This document shows positions 34,874 through 42,939 of a stretch of DNA of 64,000 bases, piece by piece. Position 1 is the first letter of the stretch; every line of letters starts with the position of its first letter. The position numbers and the translations under genes were made by a program. The notes under the pieces were generated by a model, which made no database searches, was not told where the DNA came from, and saw only the letters and a program-made list of their open reading frames with translations. The stretch covers positions 104,697 to 168,696 of the forward strand of contig CAZHJK010000004.1 of NCBI GenBank assembly GCA_964533275.1. The letters are read 5' to 3'. The stretch is from CAZHJK01 sp964533275. GTDB lineage: Bacteria; Bacillota; Clostridia; Eubacteriales; Garciellaceae.

Positions 34874-34950
34874 TTTCCCTCATATATCCCTAGTAATATG
34901 GTCTAGAAGTCTCTACCAAATAACCGTAAATTATTTGACTATGGGTGAAA
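34874..34950 (+). ncRNA. Guanine-class purine riboswitch (guaB leader)
   Basis: P1 strands TTTCCCTCATA and TATGGGTGAAA enclose the aptamer. Conserved joints are TATATCCCTAGTAATATGG, GTCTCTACC, AACCGTAAATT and TTGACTATG. The discriminating base in GACTATG is C, giving guanine rather than adenine specificity. It should lower guaB expression when guanine is abundant. Confidence 0.95.
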
Positions 34951-35011
34951 TTTACTCAATTAATTTTATTTTTATTTCATATTAATAAATTTCCTTGTAA
35001 AGATTAAGAAT

Positions 35012-35055
35012 AAAACAAACGGGTATGTTTCACTCAGAAACTACTGGTTTGTTTC
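35012..35055 (+). terminator. Expression-platform terminator of the guaB riboswitch
   Basis: AAACAAAC (35013-35020) pairs with GTTTGTTT (35047-35054), with inner pairing GGTA/TACT and GTTT/AAAC. TTTCACTC (35028-35035) in the upper part can instead pair with GGGTGAAA of the P1 strand, giving an antiterminator. Confidence 0.65.
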
Positions 35056-35091
35056 TATTGTTTATGGGGATAAAAAAATGCATATACTATT

Positions 35092-35240
35092 TTATATTAT
35101 AGGAAAGTTCTACTTTTTTATAATATAAAAATAAGGGGTTGTAGGGGAATATCCCCTGCCGAATTAGGAGGGTGCTCAGGCTGAAAGCCGTCGAAGGGAC
35201 ACTAGGTTTCCCTAGCGAAAGCGTCGTAGACGCTATTTTA
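35092..35240 (+). repeat. Structured element copy C (guaB leader)
   Basis: It has the same plan as copies A, B and D but is diverged: the AT hairpin has CC changed to TT in one arm, the middle hairpin is GGC-TGAAA-GCC, and the last hairpin is AGCGTC-GTA-GACGCT. It ends immediately before the GAGAGGAG ribosome binding site of guaB. Confidence 0.85.
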
Positions 35241-35257
35241 GAGAGGAGCGTTATATA

Positions 35258-36706
35258 ATGGATAAATTAGTTAAAGAAGGTCTTACCTTTGATGATGTTT
35301 TATTACTGCCTGCTAAATCAGAAATTCTACCAAACCAAGTAGATGTTTCAACATACTTAACTAAAGGGATAAAATTAAATATGCCTATTATAAGTGCGGG
35401 AATGGATACAGTAACTGAAGGGCGATTGGCTATAGCCATTGCAAGAGAAGGCGGAATTGGTATTATTCATAAAAATATGTCAATTAAGGAACAGAAAATG
35501 GAGGTAGATAAGGTTAAGCGATCTGAAAATGGAGTTATTGTTGATCCCTTTCATTTAAACCCTGATAATCTTATCGCTGATGCCTTAGAATTAGTGGAAC
35601 GATATCATATATCAGGAGTTCCTATTACAGTAAATGGTAAGCTGGTGGGTATTATAACTAATAGAGATCTTAGATTTGAAACAGATATGTATAAAAAAAT
35701 CGGCGATGCTATGACTAAGGAAAACTTAGTAACTGCTCCAGAAGGGACAGATCTAAAGGAAGCAGAAGCCATCCTAAAAAAGCATAAGATTGAAAAACTT
35801 CCTATAGTGGATAATAAAAATAACCTAAAGGGACTTATAACAATCAAGGATATCGAGAAGGCTATTCAATATCCAAACTCTGCTAAGGATGAGCGAGGAA
35901 GACTGCTTGTAGGAGCGGCGGTCAGTATTGGCAAGGATACTTTAGAGAGAATAGATTCTTTAGTAGATTCCCAAGTGGATGTTATTGTAATTGATACAGC
36001 CCATGGACATTCCAAGGGTGTAGTAGATATGGTTAAGAAGATAAAAGATGTTTATCCTGACTTACAATTAATTGCTGGAAATGTTGCAACAGGAGAAGCC
36101 ACAAGGGAACTTATTGAGGCTGGAGCAGATGCTGTGAAGGTAGGTATTGGGCCGGGATCAATCTGTACTACCCGCGTAATTGCTGGAATAGGTGTCCCAC
36201 AAATAACAGCAATAAGCGATTGCTCTAAAGTAGCTGATGAATATGATATTCCTATTATTGCAGATGGAGGTATTAAATTCTCCGGGGATATTACTAAGGC
36301 TATAGCTGCAGGTGCTAGCACTGTAATGATAGGGAGCCTTTTTGCTGCTACCGATGAAAGTCCAGGAGAAACTATTATATACCAAGGAAGAAGCTATAAG
36401 GTATATAGGGGTATGGGCTCAATGGCAGCAATGGAGGCAGGTAGCTCTGATAGATATTTCCAAGAGGGTGAGAAGAAGCTAGTACCTGAAGGAATAGAGG
36501 GAAAGGTACCCTTTAAGGGAAAATTAGCAGATACTGTTTTCCAAATGGTTGGAGGACTTCGTTCAGGGATGGGATATTGTGGCACTCCTACTATTAAGGA
36601 TTTAAGGGAAAAGGGACAATTTATTAAGATTACACCAGCAGGGTTGAAGGAAAGTCACCCCCATGATATTTCCATAACAAAACAGCCACCAAATTATAGT
36701 ATATAG
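35258..36706 (+). CDS. guaB: IMP dehydrogenase
   Basis: The protein has 482 residues, the normal length. The TIM barrel is interrupted by two CBS domains (about residues 95-205). The catalytic Cys lies in GIGPGSICTTRVIAGIGVPQ, and the flap has YRGMGSMAAMEAGSSDRYF. It oxidises IMP to XMP with NAD+, the committed step to GMP. The leader carries a guanine riboswitch, a terminator and structured element C in succession. guaA follows 85 bases later. Confidence 0.98.
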   Translation: MDKLVKEGLTFDDVLLLPAKSEILPNQVDVSTYLTKGIKLNMPIISAGMDTVTEGRLAIAIAREGGIGIIHKNMSIKEQKMEVDKVKRSENGVIVDPFHLNPDNLIADALELVERYHISGVPITVNGKLVGIITNRDLRFETDMYKKIGDAMTKENLVTAPEGTDLKEAEAILKKHKIEKLPIVDNKNNLKGLITIKDIEKAIQYPNSAKDERGRLLVGAAVSIGKDTLERIDSLVDSQVDVIVIDTAHGHSKGVVDMVKKIKDVYPDLQLIAGNVATGEATRELIEAGADAVKVGIGPGSICTTRVIAGIGVPQITAISDCSKVADEYDIPIIADGGIKFSGDITKAIAAGASTVMIGSLFAATDESPGETIIYQGRSYKVYRGMGSMAAMEAGSSDRYFQEGEKKLVPEGIEGKVPFKGKLADTVFQMVGGLRSGMGYCGTPTIKDLREKGQFIKITPAGLKESHPHDISITKQPPNYSI

Positions 36707-36791
36707 TTATTAGTTTAAGTTAGATGCTAATAGGTATTTCTATGGGTATGGTAGAAGGTGAATTTTATAAAAAACAAAAGGATGTGCAAAG

Positions 36792-38324
36792 ATGAAAAAT
36801 GAGTCAATCTTGATATTAGATTTTGGTGGACAATATAACCAGCTCATAGCCAGAAGAGTAAGAGAGGCTAAAGTATATTCAGAAATTGTTACCTATGACA
36901 TTTCTATTGAAGAAATAAAAGAGAAAAATCCTAAGGGTATAATATTTACAGGAGGACCATTAAGCGTCTATGGTGAAGATGCTCCCAGTATAGATTCTGA
37001 AATATTTAATCTAAATATACCAATCTTAGGAATATGCTATGGAGCACAATTAATGGCATTTAAATTGGGTGGCAAGGTTGTTCGTCCCCAGGTAAGAGAA
37101 TATGGTAAGGCAAAGTTAAATATTAAAGGTAATACTACTCTATTATCAGGACTATCTAAAAGTATTACCTCCTGGATGAGTCACACAGATAATATAGAGA
37201 TGGTACCAGAGGGTTTTGAGATTACTGGAATAACAGATTCATGTCCTGTTGCAGTAATGGAGAATAAAGAAAGAAATTTATTTGGAGTTCAATTTCATCC
37301 TGAGGTAGAACATACTGAAAAGGGAAAAGAAATCTTAAGGAACTTCCTTTATAATATTTGTAAATGTGAAGGGAATTGGTCTATGGCAACCTTTGTTCAG
37401 GAGCAAATCCGAGAAATAAAAAATAGGGTTGGAAATCGCAAGGTTTTATGTGCACTTAGTGGTGGAGTAGATTCTTCAGTTGCTGCAGTGCTTGTACATA
37501 AAGCTATAGGAGATCAACTAACCTGTATCTTTGTGGATCACGGACTATTGCGTAAGGACGAGGGAGATCAAGTAGAGCAGGTTTTTAGTGAAGGCTTTAA
37601 TATGAATTTTATACGAGTGAACTGTGAAAAACGCTTTCTAGGTAAGCTATCTGGGGTAGATGATCCGGAGAAAAAGAGAAAAATTATAGGAAATGAATTT
37701 ATAAGAGTTTTTGAAGAAGAAGCCAATAAGCTTAAGGGTATTGATTTTTTGGTACAGGGGACGGTATATGCAGATGTTATAGAAAGTGGTACAAAAACAG
37801 CGGCTGTTATAAAAAGTCATCATAATGTAGGAGGGTTACCAGAGGATTTACAATTTGAATTAATTGAGCCTCTACGAAATCTCTTCAAGGATGAGGTAAG
37901 ATCTGTAGGAGAGGAATTGGGTATTCCATCAGAAATTGTTTGGCGTCAACCCTTCCCAGGACCGGGCTTAGCTATTAGAGTATTGGGAGAAGTAACCTTT
38001 GAAAAACTAGAAATTCTTAGGGAAGCTGATGCTATACTTAGACAGGAAATCAAAAAGGCTGGATTGGATCGTGAGATATGGCAATACTTTGCTGTTCTTC
38101 CGGGAGTTCGTAGTGTAGGTGTAATGGGTGATGAAAGAACATATGATTACACAATTGGACTTCGTGCAGTAACAAGCTCAGATGCTATGACGGCAGATTG
38201 GGCACGAATCCCCTATGATGTATTAGAAAAAATATCTAATAGAATAGTCAATGAAGTAGAACATGTGAACCGAGTGGTCTATGATATAACCTCCAAGCCA
38301 CCGAGTACAATAGAGTGGGAGTAG
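36792..38324 (+). CDS. guaA: GMP synthase (glutamine-hydrolysing)
   Basis: The protein has 510 residues. The N-terminal class I glutaminase has Cys in GICYGAQLM and the His/Glu in FHPEVEHTEKG. The ATP pyrophosphatase P-loop is SGGVDSSVAAVLVHKAIG, and the C-terminal dimerisation domain ends YDITSKPPSTIEWE, the usual terminus. It converts XMP to GMP. It follows guaB with no terminator between them. A small hairpin (AGCGGTT at 38327, AACCGCT at 38343) lies just after the stop. Confidence 0.98.
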   Translation: MKNESILILDFGGQYNQLIARRVREAKVYSEIVTYDISIEEIKEKNPKGIIFTGGPLSVYGEDAPSIDSEIFNLNIPILGICYGAQLMAFKLGGKVVRPQVREYGKAKLNIKGNTTLLSGLSKSITSWMSHTDNIEMVPEGFEITGITDSCPVAVMENKERNLFGVQFHPEVEHTEKGKEILRNFLYNICKCEGNWSMATFVQEQIREIKNRVGNRKVLCALSGGVDSSVAAVLVHKAIGDQLTCIFVDHGLLRKDEGDQVEQVFSEGFNMNFIRVNCEKRFLGKLSGVDDPEKKRKIIGNEFIRVFEEEANKLKGIDFLVQGTVYADVIESGTKTAAVIKSHHNVGGLPEDLQFELIEPLRNLFKDEVRSVGEELGIPSEIVWRQPFPGPGLAIRVLGEVTFEKLEILREADAILRQEIKKAGLDREIWQYFAVLPGVRSVGVMGDERTYDYTIGLRAVTSSDAMTADWARIPYDVLEKISNRIVNEVEHVNRVVYDITSKPPSTIEWE

Positions 38325-38384
38325 GGAGCGGTTTGGATGCTGAACCGCTATAAATGCATTTAATATTATAGGAGGTTGTTTTGA

Positions 38385-39554
38385 ATGAATAATTTAAGTT
38401 TACCTTTTAGTTTTTCCTTACCTACAAAGATCGTGTATGGGCCTGGTTGTTTAACTTCTTTAATAGATGAATTAAAATTATACAATGGAAGAAAGCCTAT
38501 TATTATTACGGATAAAGGTGTTAGAGAAGCTGGAATTTTAGATAAAATAATTGTTTTGTTAGAACAAAACAATACAAAGTACATTGTTTACGATGGCGTT
38601 GAGCCAAATCCAAAGGATGTTAATGTTGAAGAGGGGGCAAGAATTGCAAGGGAATTTGGTGCAGATTCCATTATTGCAATAGGAGGGGGAAGCCCAATAG
38701 ATTGTGCTAAATCTATTGGAGTATTGCTAGCGCACAATGGGGATAAGATTAAAAGTTATGAAGGTAAAACAGCAGCTACAAAGCCGTTGCCTCTATTAAT
38801 AACCATTCCTACAACATCCGGTACAGGTAGTGAGCTTACATTTTCTTCAGTAATAACAGATACCCAAAACAATTATAAAATGACTGTTAAAAGCCAATAT
38901 ACTGCGGCAAAGGTAGCAATTTGCGATCCAGAGCTTACCCTATCACTTCCTGCACATATTACTGCTTCCACAGGCATGGATGCACTAACCCATGCCATCG
39001 AAGCATATACTGCTACATGTTCAGAGCCCATAAGCGATGCCTTGGCATTATATGCAATAGAATTAATTTATAATAATCTTTATAAAGCCGTTAATGAGGG
39101 AGATAATCTCCAATCCAGAAGTGCAATGTTATTAGGAAGTATGATGGCAGGAATAGCATTTAGTCATTCAGATGTTGCATCAGTTCATTGTATAGCAGAA
39201 TCCTTAGGAGGAGTTTATGATCTTCACCATGGAGTTTGCAATGCCATATTTCTTCCCCATGTTATGGATTATAATATGGAATACTCTGTTGAAAGATATG
39301 CACGAATTGCAATAGCTATGGGATATTGTTTTGAAAATCAATTAGAGGGAGCAAAAAAAGCAGTTGAAGCAGTTAAAAAATTAGCTATAGATGTGAACCT
39401 ACCACTATTTTCAAGTTTAAATGTCGAAACTAATGATTTTGAAAGGTTAGCAGAAATGTCAGCTAAAAATATCTCTACGGAAAGTAATCCACGACCCATG
39501 AAGAAAGAAGATTACCTAACAGTTATAAATAAGGCATACCGAAATGGCAGATAG
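38385..39554 (+). CDS. Iron-containing alcohol dehydrogenase
   Basis: This 389-residue family III dehydrogenase has the nucleotide loop IAIGGGSPIDCAK near residue 97 and TTSGTGSELTFSSVI. The metal ligands are Asp in CDPELTLS and His in GMDALTHAIEAYTA, SVHCIAESLGG and YDLHHGVCNAIFLPHVM. The family reduces aldehydes or ketones to alcohols with NAD(P)H in fermentation. AGGAGG lies upstream. I see no Rex box before it. Confidence 0.9.
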   Translation: MNNLSLPFSFSLPTKIVYGPGCLTSLIDELKLYNGRKPIIITDKGVREAGILDKIIVLLEQNNTKYIVYDGVEPNPKDVNVEEGARIAREFGADSIIAIGGGSPIDCAKSIGVLLAHNGDKIKSYEGKTAATKPLPLLITIPTTSGTGSELTFSSVITDTQNNYKMTVKSQYTAAKVAICDPELTLSLPAHITASTGMDALTHAIEAYTATCSEPISDALALYAIELIYNNLYKAVNEGDNLQSRSAMLLGSMMAGIAFSHSDVASVHCIAESLGGVYDLHHGVCNAIFLPHVMDYNMEYSVERYARIAIAMGYCFENQLEGAKKAVEAVKKLAIDVNLPLFSSLNVETNDFERLAEMSAKNISTESNPRPMKKEDYLTVINKAYRNGR

Positions 39555-39572
39555 ATTAGGAAGATAAATCTG

Positions 39573-39600
39573 AAAAAAGAGGAAACATTTCCTCTTTTTT
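39573..39600. terminator. Bidirectional terminator between ADH and pirin
   Basis: AAAAAAGAGGAA (39573-39584) pairs with TTCCTCTTTTTT (39589-39600), loop four bases. It has T runs in both directions and serves the two convergent genes. Confidence 0.92.
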
Positions 39601-39606
39601 AACTTC

Positions 39607-40446
39607 CTAGTAGTGAATATTTTCTTTTAAAAAGGTTCCTTCTTTTAATTCTTTAAAAGCTAAATCTAGCTCTTTATCAGTATTCATAACTATTGGTCCA
39701 CCCCAGGATACAGGTTCATCTAATTTATCAGAACTTATATATAAAATCTGAATATCGTCATTAAGGGATTCTATATCTAAAGAGGTTCCACTAGATAGCT
39801 TTACAGCGGTTTTTTCATTAATATATTCATCTGCTACCTTAGCATCCCCTAATAGCAAAAACACTAACACAGATTTATTTTCATCCATTTCCATAGTAAA
39901 TTTACTATTTGCTTCTAATAATATATGGTAATAATCAAGGGGCAAATATTTACCCTTAAAACCTTGATTATCTTTATATCTTCCGCTTATAAGCCTTAGA
40001 AGACCATTTTTTATTGGAATTTCTTTAATTTGGTCTTTTTTTATACTATGGTATTCAGGTGCTACCATTTTATATTTAGCGGGCATATTTAACCATAGCT
40101 GGACACCCAGCATTCTTTCTGATGAAGGCAACATTTCTTCGTGTAAAATTCCAGAACCTGCTGTCATCCATTGAACTTCACCATCTGTTATTGCATCCTC
40201 ATTTCCTAAGCTATCTTTATGGACCATGTTTCCACGAGAAATAAGGCTAATTGTTTCTATTCCTCTATGAGGGTGCTGTGGAAAACCTTTCATGTAGTCT
40301 TCTGGATTCGTACTATCAAAGGAATCAAGCATTAAAATTGGATCGTAGGACTTGACAGTGGATCTACTTAAAACTCTAACTAAATTTACTCCAGCTCCAT
40401 CTGTGGTTTTAAAACCTGTAGTTTTTTCAAGTATTTTTCTTTTCAT
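39607..40446 (-). CDS. Pirin family protein
   Basis: This 279-residue bicupin has metal-site histidines in PQHPHRGIETISLI and a further ligand pair in TAGSGILHEEM. An N-terminal pirin domain is followed by the C-terminal cupin (about residues 170-279). Some pirins have quercetin dioxygenase activity, but the physiological role in anaerobes is unclear. GGAGG lies upstream of the ATG on the minus strand. Confidence 0.88.
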   Translation of the reverse strand: MKRKILEKTTGFKTTDGAGVNLVRVLSRSTVKSYDPILMLDSFDSTNPEDYMKGFPQHPHRGIETISLISRGNMVHKDSLGNEDAITDGEVQWMTAGSGILHEEMLPSSERMLGVQLWLNMPAKYKMVAPEYHSIKKDQIKEIPIKNGLLRLISGRYKDNQGFKGKYLPLDYYHILLEANSKFTMEMDENKSVLVFLLLGDAKVADEYINEKTAVKLSSGTSLDIESLNDDIQILYISSDKLDEPVSWGGPIVMNTDKELDLAFKELKEGTFLKENIHY

Positions 40447-40723
40447 AGTTCAAGCCTCCAAAATATTATATTTCTTAGATATTATTTTTCTAATGCAATA
40501 TTATTTATATACCCTTATACGATAGGATAACTCACAAACCTATAATTTACATATTTTAGGAGAAAAAAGTCACCGTCCCTAATTTTAGTCCCTAATTTTA
40601 TTTGGGTAAGTAAATATTGTATACTAATAGATAAGTAATGTAGAATGGATATATTGGAAGAAAATATAGCCAGAGAATTAATAAAAATAGTAAGATAAGT
40701 TTTGCACTTATTGGAGGAGTATT

Positions 40724-42067
40724 ATGGAGACAAAATTACCATCCTATGTGAAAAATATTTTAAATATACTAGAGAAAAATCATTATGAAGCCTTTGTAGT
40801 AGGTGGCAGTATAAGGAATATTCTTTTGGGATTACAGCCCTCTGATTTTGATATAGCAACCAATGCAAAACCAGAAGAAATACTAAATGCTTTTAGGGAG
40901 TATAAAACTCTTTCGGTGGGGAAAGCCTTTGGTACTATTATCATTCTACAAAATGAAGGCAAGGTGGAGGTTACTACCTATAGAGTTGAAGGTGAATATT
41001 ATGATGGGCGAAGGCCTTCTGAAGTTCACTTTTCCAGTAAACTATGCGAAGATCTTAAACGACGAGATTTTACCATAAATGCCTTGGCATATAATGAAGA
41101 AACAGACCTGATAGATCCCTTTCAGGGCAAGGAGGATTTGAAAAGGAAAATAATAAAAAGTGTAGGTAACCCAAAAGAAAGATTTGGGGAAGACCACCTT
41201 CGTATTATAAGGGCAGTTAGGTTTGCCGTAGAATTAGGTTTTACTATTGAAGAAAATACCTATAAAGCTTGTAAAGAAATGGGGTATTTACTAAAAAATA
41301 TAAGTATTGAGAGAACTAGGGAGGAGTTTTTTAAAATCCTTTTATCCCAAAGGCCTTCCTATGGTATAGAGCTATTAAAAGAATTAGATTTATTAAAATA
41401 TATTATCCCAGAACTTATAGATACTATAGACTTTGACCAGCATAATCCCCACCATGATAAAGATGTGTTTTATCATAGTCTTTGTGTTGTAAATCATTGC
41501 CCACCTATATTAGAAATAAGGCTTGCAGCTCTTTTACATGATATAGGGAAGCCACATTCTTTTAGCCTAGATAGTGAAGGTATAGGTCATTTCTACGGTC
41601 ATGATAAGGTGGGGCAGGAGATGGCAGAAAAAGTATTAAGCAGACTAAAATGCTCGAATGTGCTCATTCATGATGTAACTACATTAATAAGGGAGCATAT
41701 GACAGCCTATACAAGCTATGGTGATAAGGGCTTAAAAAGACTGATTAATAGAGTAGGTAAGGATAAGATTTTTTGGCTTATAGCCCTTCAAAAAGCAGAT
41801 AAAATCTGTTCAGCTGGAAATAATAATATAGGTTTTTTAATTAAGAGAGAAAATGAAATCAAAAGAATTATCGAAAATAAAGAAGTCATTGAAAAGAGTC
41901 AGATGGCCATTAATGGAAATGAGCTTTTAGAATTAGGATTTTTTCAGGGAAGAATTATCGGTGAGATATTAGATTATCTCTTTGAACGGGTAATAGAGGA
42001 TCCTAAGTTAAACAATAAGGAAAGTTTATTGGAGTTAGTACGGAGAAACTTTAGTAAATATCTATAG
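40724..42067 (+). CDS. cca: CCA tRNA nucleotidyltransferase / poly(A) polymerase family, HD domain
   Basis: The protein has 447 residues. The nucleotidyltransferase core has VVGGSIRNILLG and the carboxylate pair in SDFDIAT, then RRDFTINALAYN and an RNA-binding helix bundle. An HD phosphohydrolase domain follows near residue 260 (IRLAALLHDIGKP, HDKVGQEMAEKVL). The family adds CCA, or only CC or A, to tRNA 3' ends. Specificity among class II members cannot be settled by eye. It is monocistronic. Confidence 0.88.
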   Translation: METKLPSYVKNILNILEKNHYEAFVVGGSIRNILLGLQPSDFDIATNAKPEEILNAFREYKTLSVGKAFGTIIILQNEGKVEVTTYRVEGEYYDGRRPSEVHFSSKLCEDLKRRDFTINALAYNEETDLIDPFQGKEDLKRKIIKSVGNPKERFGEDHLRIIRAVRFAVELGFTIEENTYKACKEMGYLLKNISIERTREEFFKILLSQRPSYGIELLKELDLLKYIIPELIDTIDFDQHNPHHDKDVFYHSLCVVNHCPPILEIRLAALLHDIGKPHSFSLDSEGIGHFYGHDKVGQEMAEKVLSRLKCSNVLIHDVTTLIREHMTAYTSYGDKGLKRLINRVGKDKIFWLIALQKADKICSAGNNNIGFLIKRENEIKRIIENKEVIEKSQMAINGNELLELGFFQGRIIGEILDYLFERVIEDPKLNNKESLLELVRRNFSKYL

Positions 42068-42088
42068 TATTTATTTTAAAAGCTTTAT

Positions 42089-42126
42089 AAAAGCAAGGGA
42101 GGATTTTAAAATCCTCCCTTGCTTTT
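42089..42126. terminator. Terminator after cca
   Basis: This is a perfect 38-base palindrome with 19-base arms, AAAAGCAAGGGAGGATTTT and its complement, followed by TTATT. Confidence 0.9.
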
Positions 42127-42265
42127 ATTCAATTTCTATTCTAGGGTATTATCTATCTTTTCACATATATAAGAGTTGTTTGACACTGCATTTGCGGAGA
42201 AAGAATTAGCAATAAATGGGTGTATTAAGGGGAATTATTAGAAAATTGCGAATATGCTATAGAGG

Positions 42266-42293
42266 TTGACATTATGGTTAAAGATGGTATGAT
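42266..42293 (+). promoter_or_regulatory. Promoter of the hydrogenase operon
   Basis: TTGACA (42266-42271) and TATGAT (42288-42293) are separated by 16 bases, giving a predicted start near 42300, about 170 bases before the first gene. Confidence 0.7.
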
Positions 42294-42299
42294 TAATGT

Positions 42300-42317
42300 G
42301 TGTTAATGAATTGACAA
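42300..42317. promoter_or_regulatory. Candidate Rex operator O1
   Basis: TGTTAA-TGAA-TTGACA within GTGTTAATGAATTGACAA matches 12 of 14 fixed Rex positions. It lies exactly over the predicted transcription start. Confidence 0.6.
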
Positions 42318-42406
42318 TCTAATAGGTTTTTTAATTTGGAAGTTACTGTAATTTATGGAGGTAATAGGACTAATTTATAAAATTTTAAGTAATACTGGAC
42401 CTTTTA

Positions 42407-42424
42407 GTGTTAAAAAATTAACAA
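42407..42424. promoter_or_regulatory. Candidate Rex operator O2
   Basis: GTGTTAAAAAATTAACAA matches 13 of 14 fixed positions of TTGTTAA-N4-TTAACAA, 107 bases downstream of O1 and inside the leader. Confidence 0.7.
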
Positions 42425-42467
42425 TATTGCACATGGTAAATTAAATTATAATGGGAGGGAATTAGGC

Positions 42468-42938
42468 ATGTTAGAAATGAAAGAAACATTAGATGCAATT
42501 ATGGGAAAACACAGTAAGGAACAATCATCTCTTATAAGCATACTTCAAGAGATACAGAAAGAATATAGATACTTACCTAAGGAAACCTTGGAATATGTAT
42601 CTGATAAATTGGACATTAGTGAAGCAAAGATATTTGGCATTGCAACATTTTATGAAAATTTTTCATTGGAGGCAAAGGGTAAACATATTATCAGAGTATG
42701 TGATGGCACGGCTTGTCATATAAGAAAATCCATGCCTATTCTAAATTCCTTAAGAAAGGAATTATCCTTAGAGGAAAACAAAAATACTACGGATGATTTA
42801 ATGTTTACAGTAGAGGTGGTATCCTGTATAGGTGCTTGTAGTTTGGCGCCAGCAGTTAACATAGACGGAAAAGTATATGGACATCTAACTCCTGAAAGTA
42901 TTGTAGAATTGCTAAATAATATAAAGGAGGCTGATTAA
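42468..42938 (+). CDS. hydC: NADH-dependent [FeFe] hydrogenase subunit HydC (NuoE-like)
   Basis: This 156-residue thioredoxin-like [2Fe-2S] protein has its four cluster cysteines in VCDGTACHIRKS and VVSCIGACSLAPAVNIDG. It passes electrons between the HydB flavin site and HydA in bifurcating hydrogenases. It is the first gene of a tight cluster: one base separates it from hydB and two bases separate hydB from hydA. GGGAGGG precedes the start. Two Rex-like boxes lie upstream. Confidence 0.93.
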   Translation: MLEMKETLDAIMGKHSKEQSSLISILQEIQKEYRYLPKETLEYVSDKLDISEAKIFGIATFYENFSLEAKGKHIIRVCDGTACHIRKSMPILNSLRKELSLEENKNTTDDLMFTVEVVSCIGACSLAPAVNIDGKVYGHLTPESIVELLNNIKEAD

Positions 42939-42939
42939 G

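Noticed and set aside
40565..40610. Hairpin or gene near CACCGTCCCTAATTTT
   Set aside because: Only a fragment of the GGGACGGTTCT repeat with a short direct repeat of AGTCCCTAATTTTA-like sequence; no stem forms.
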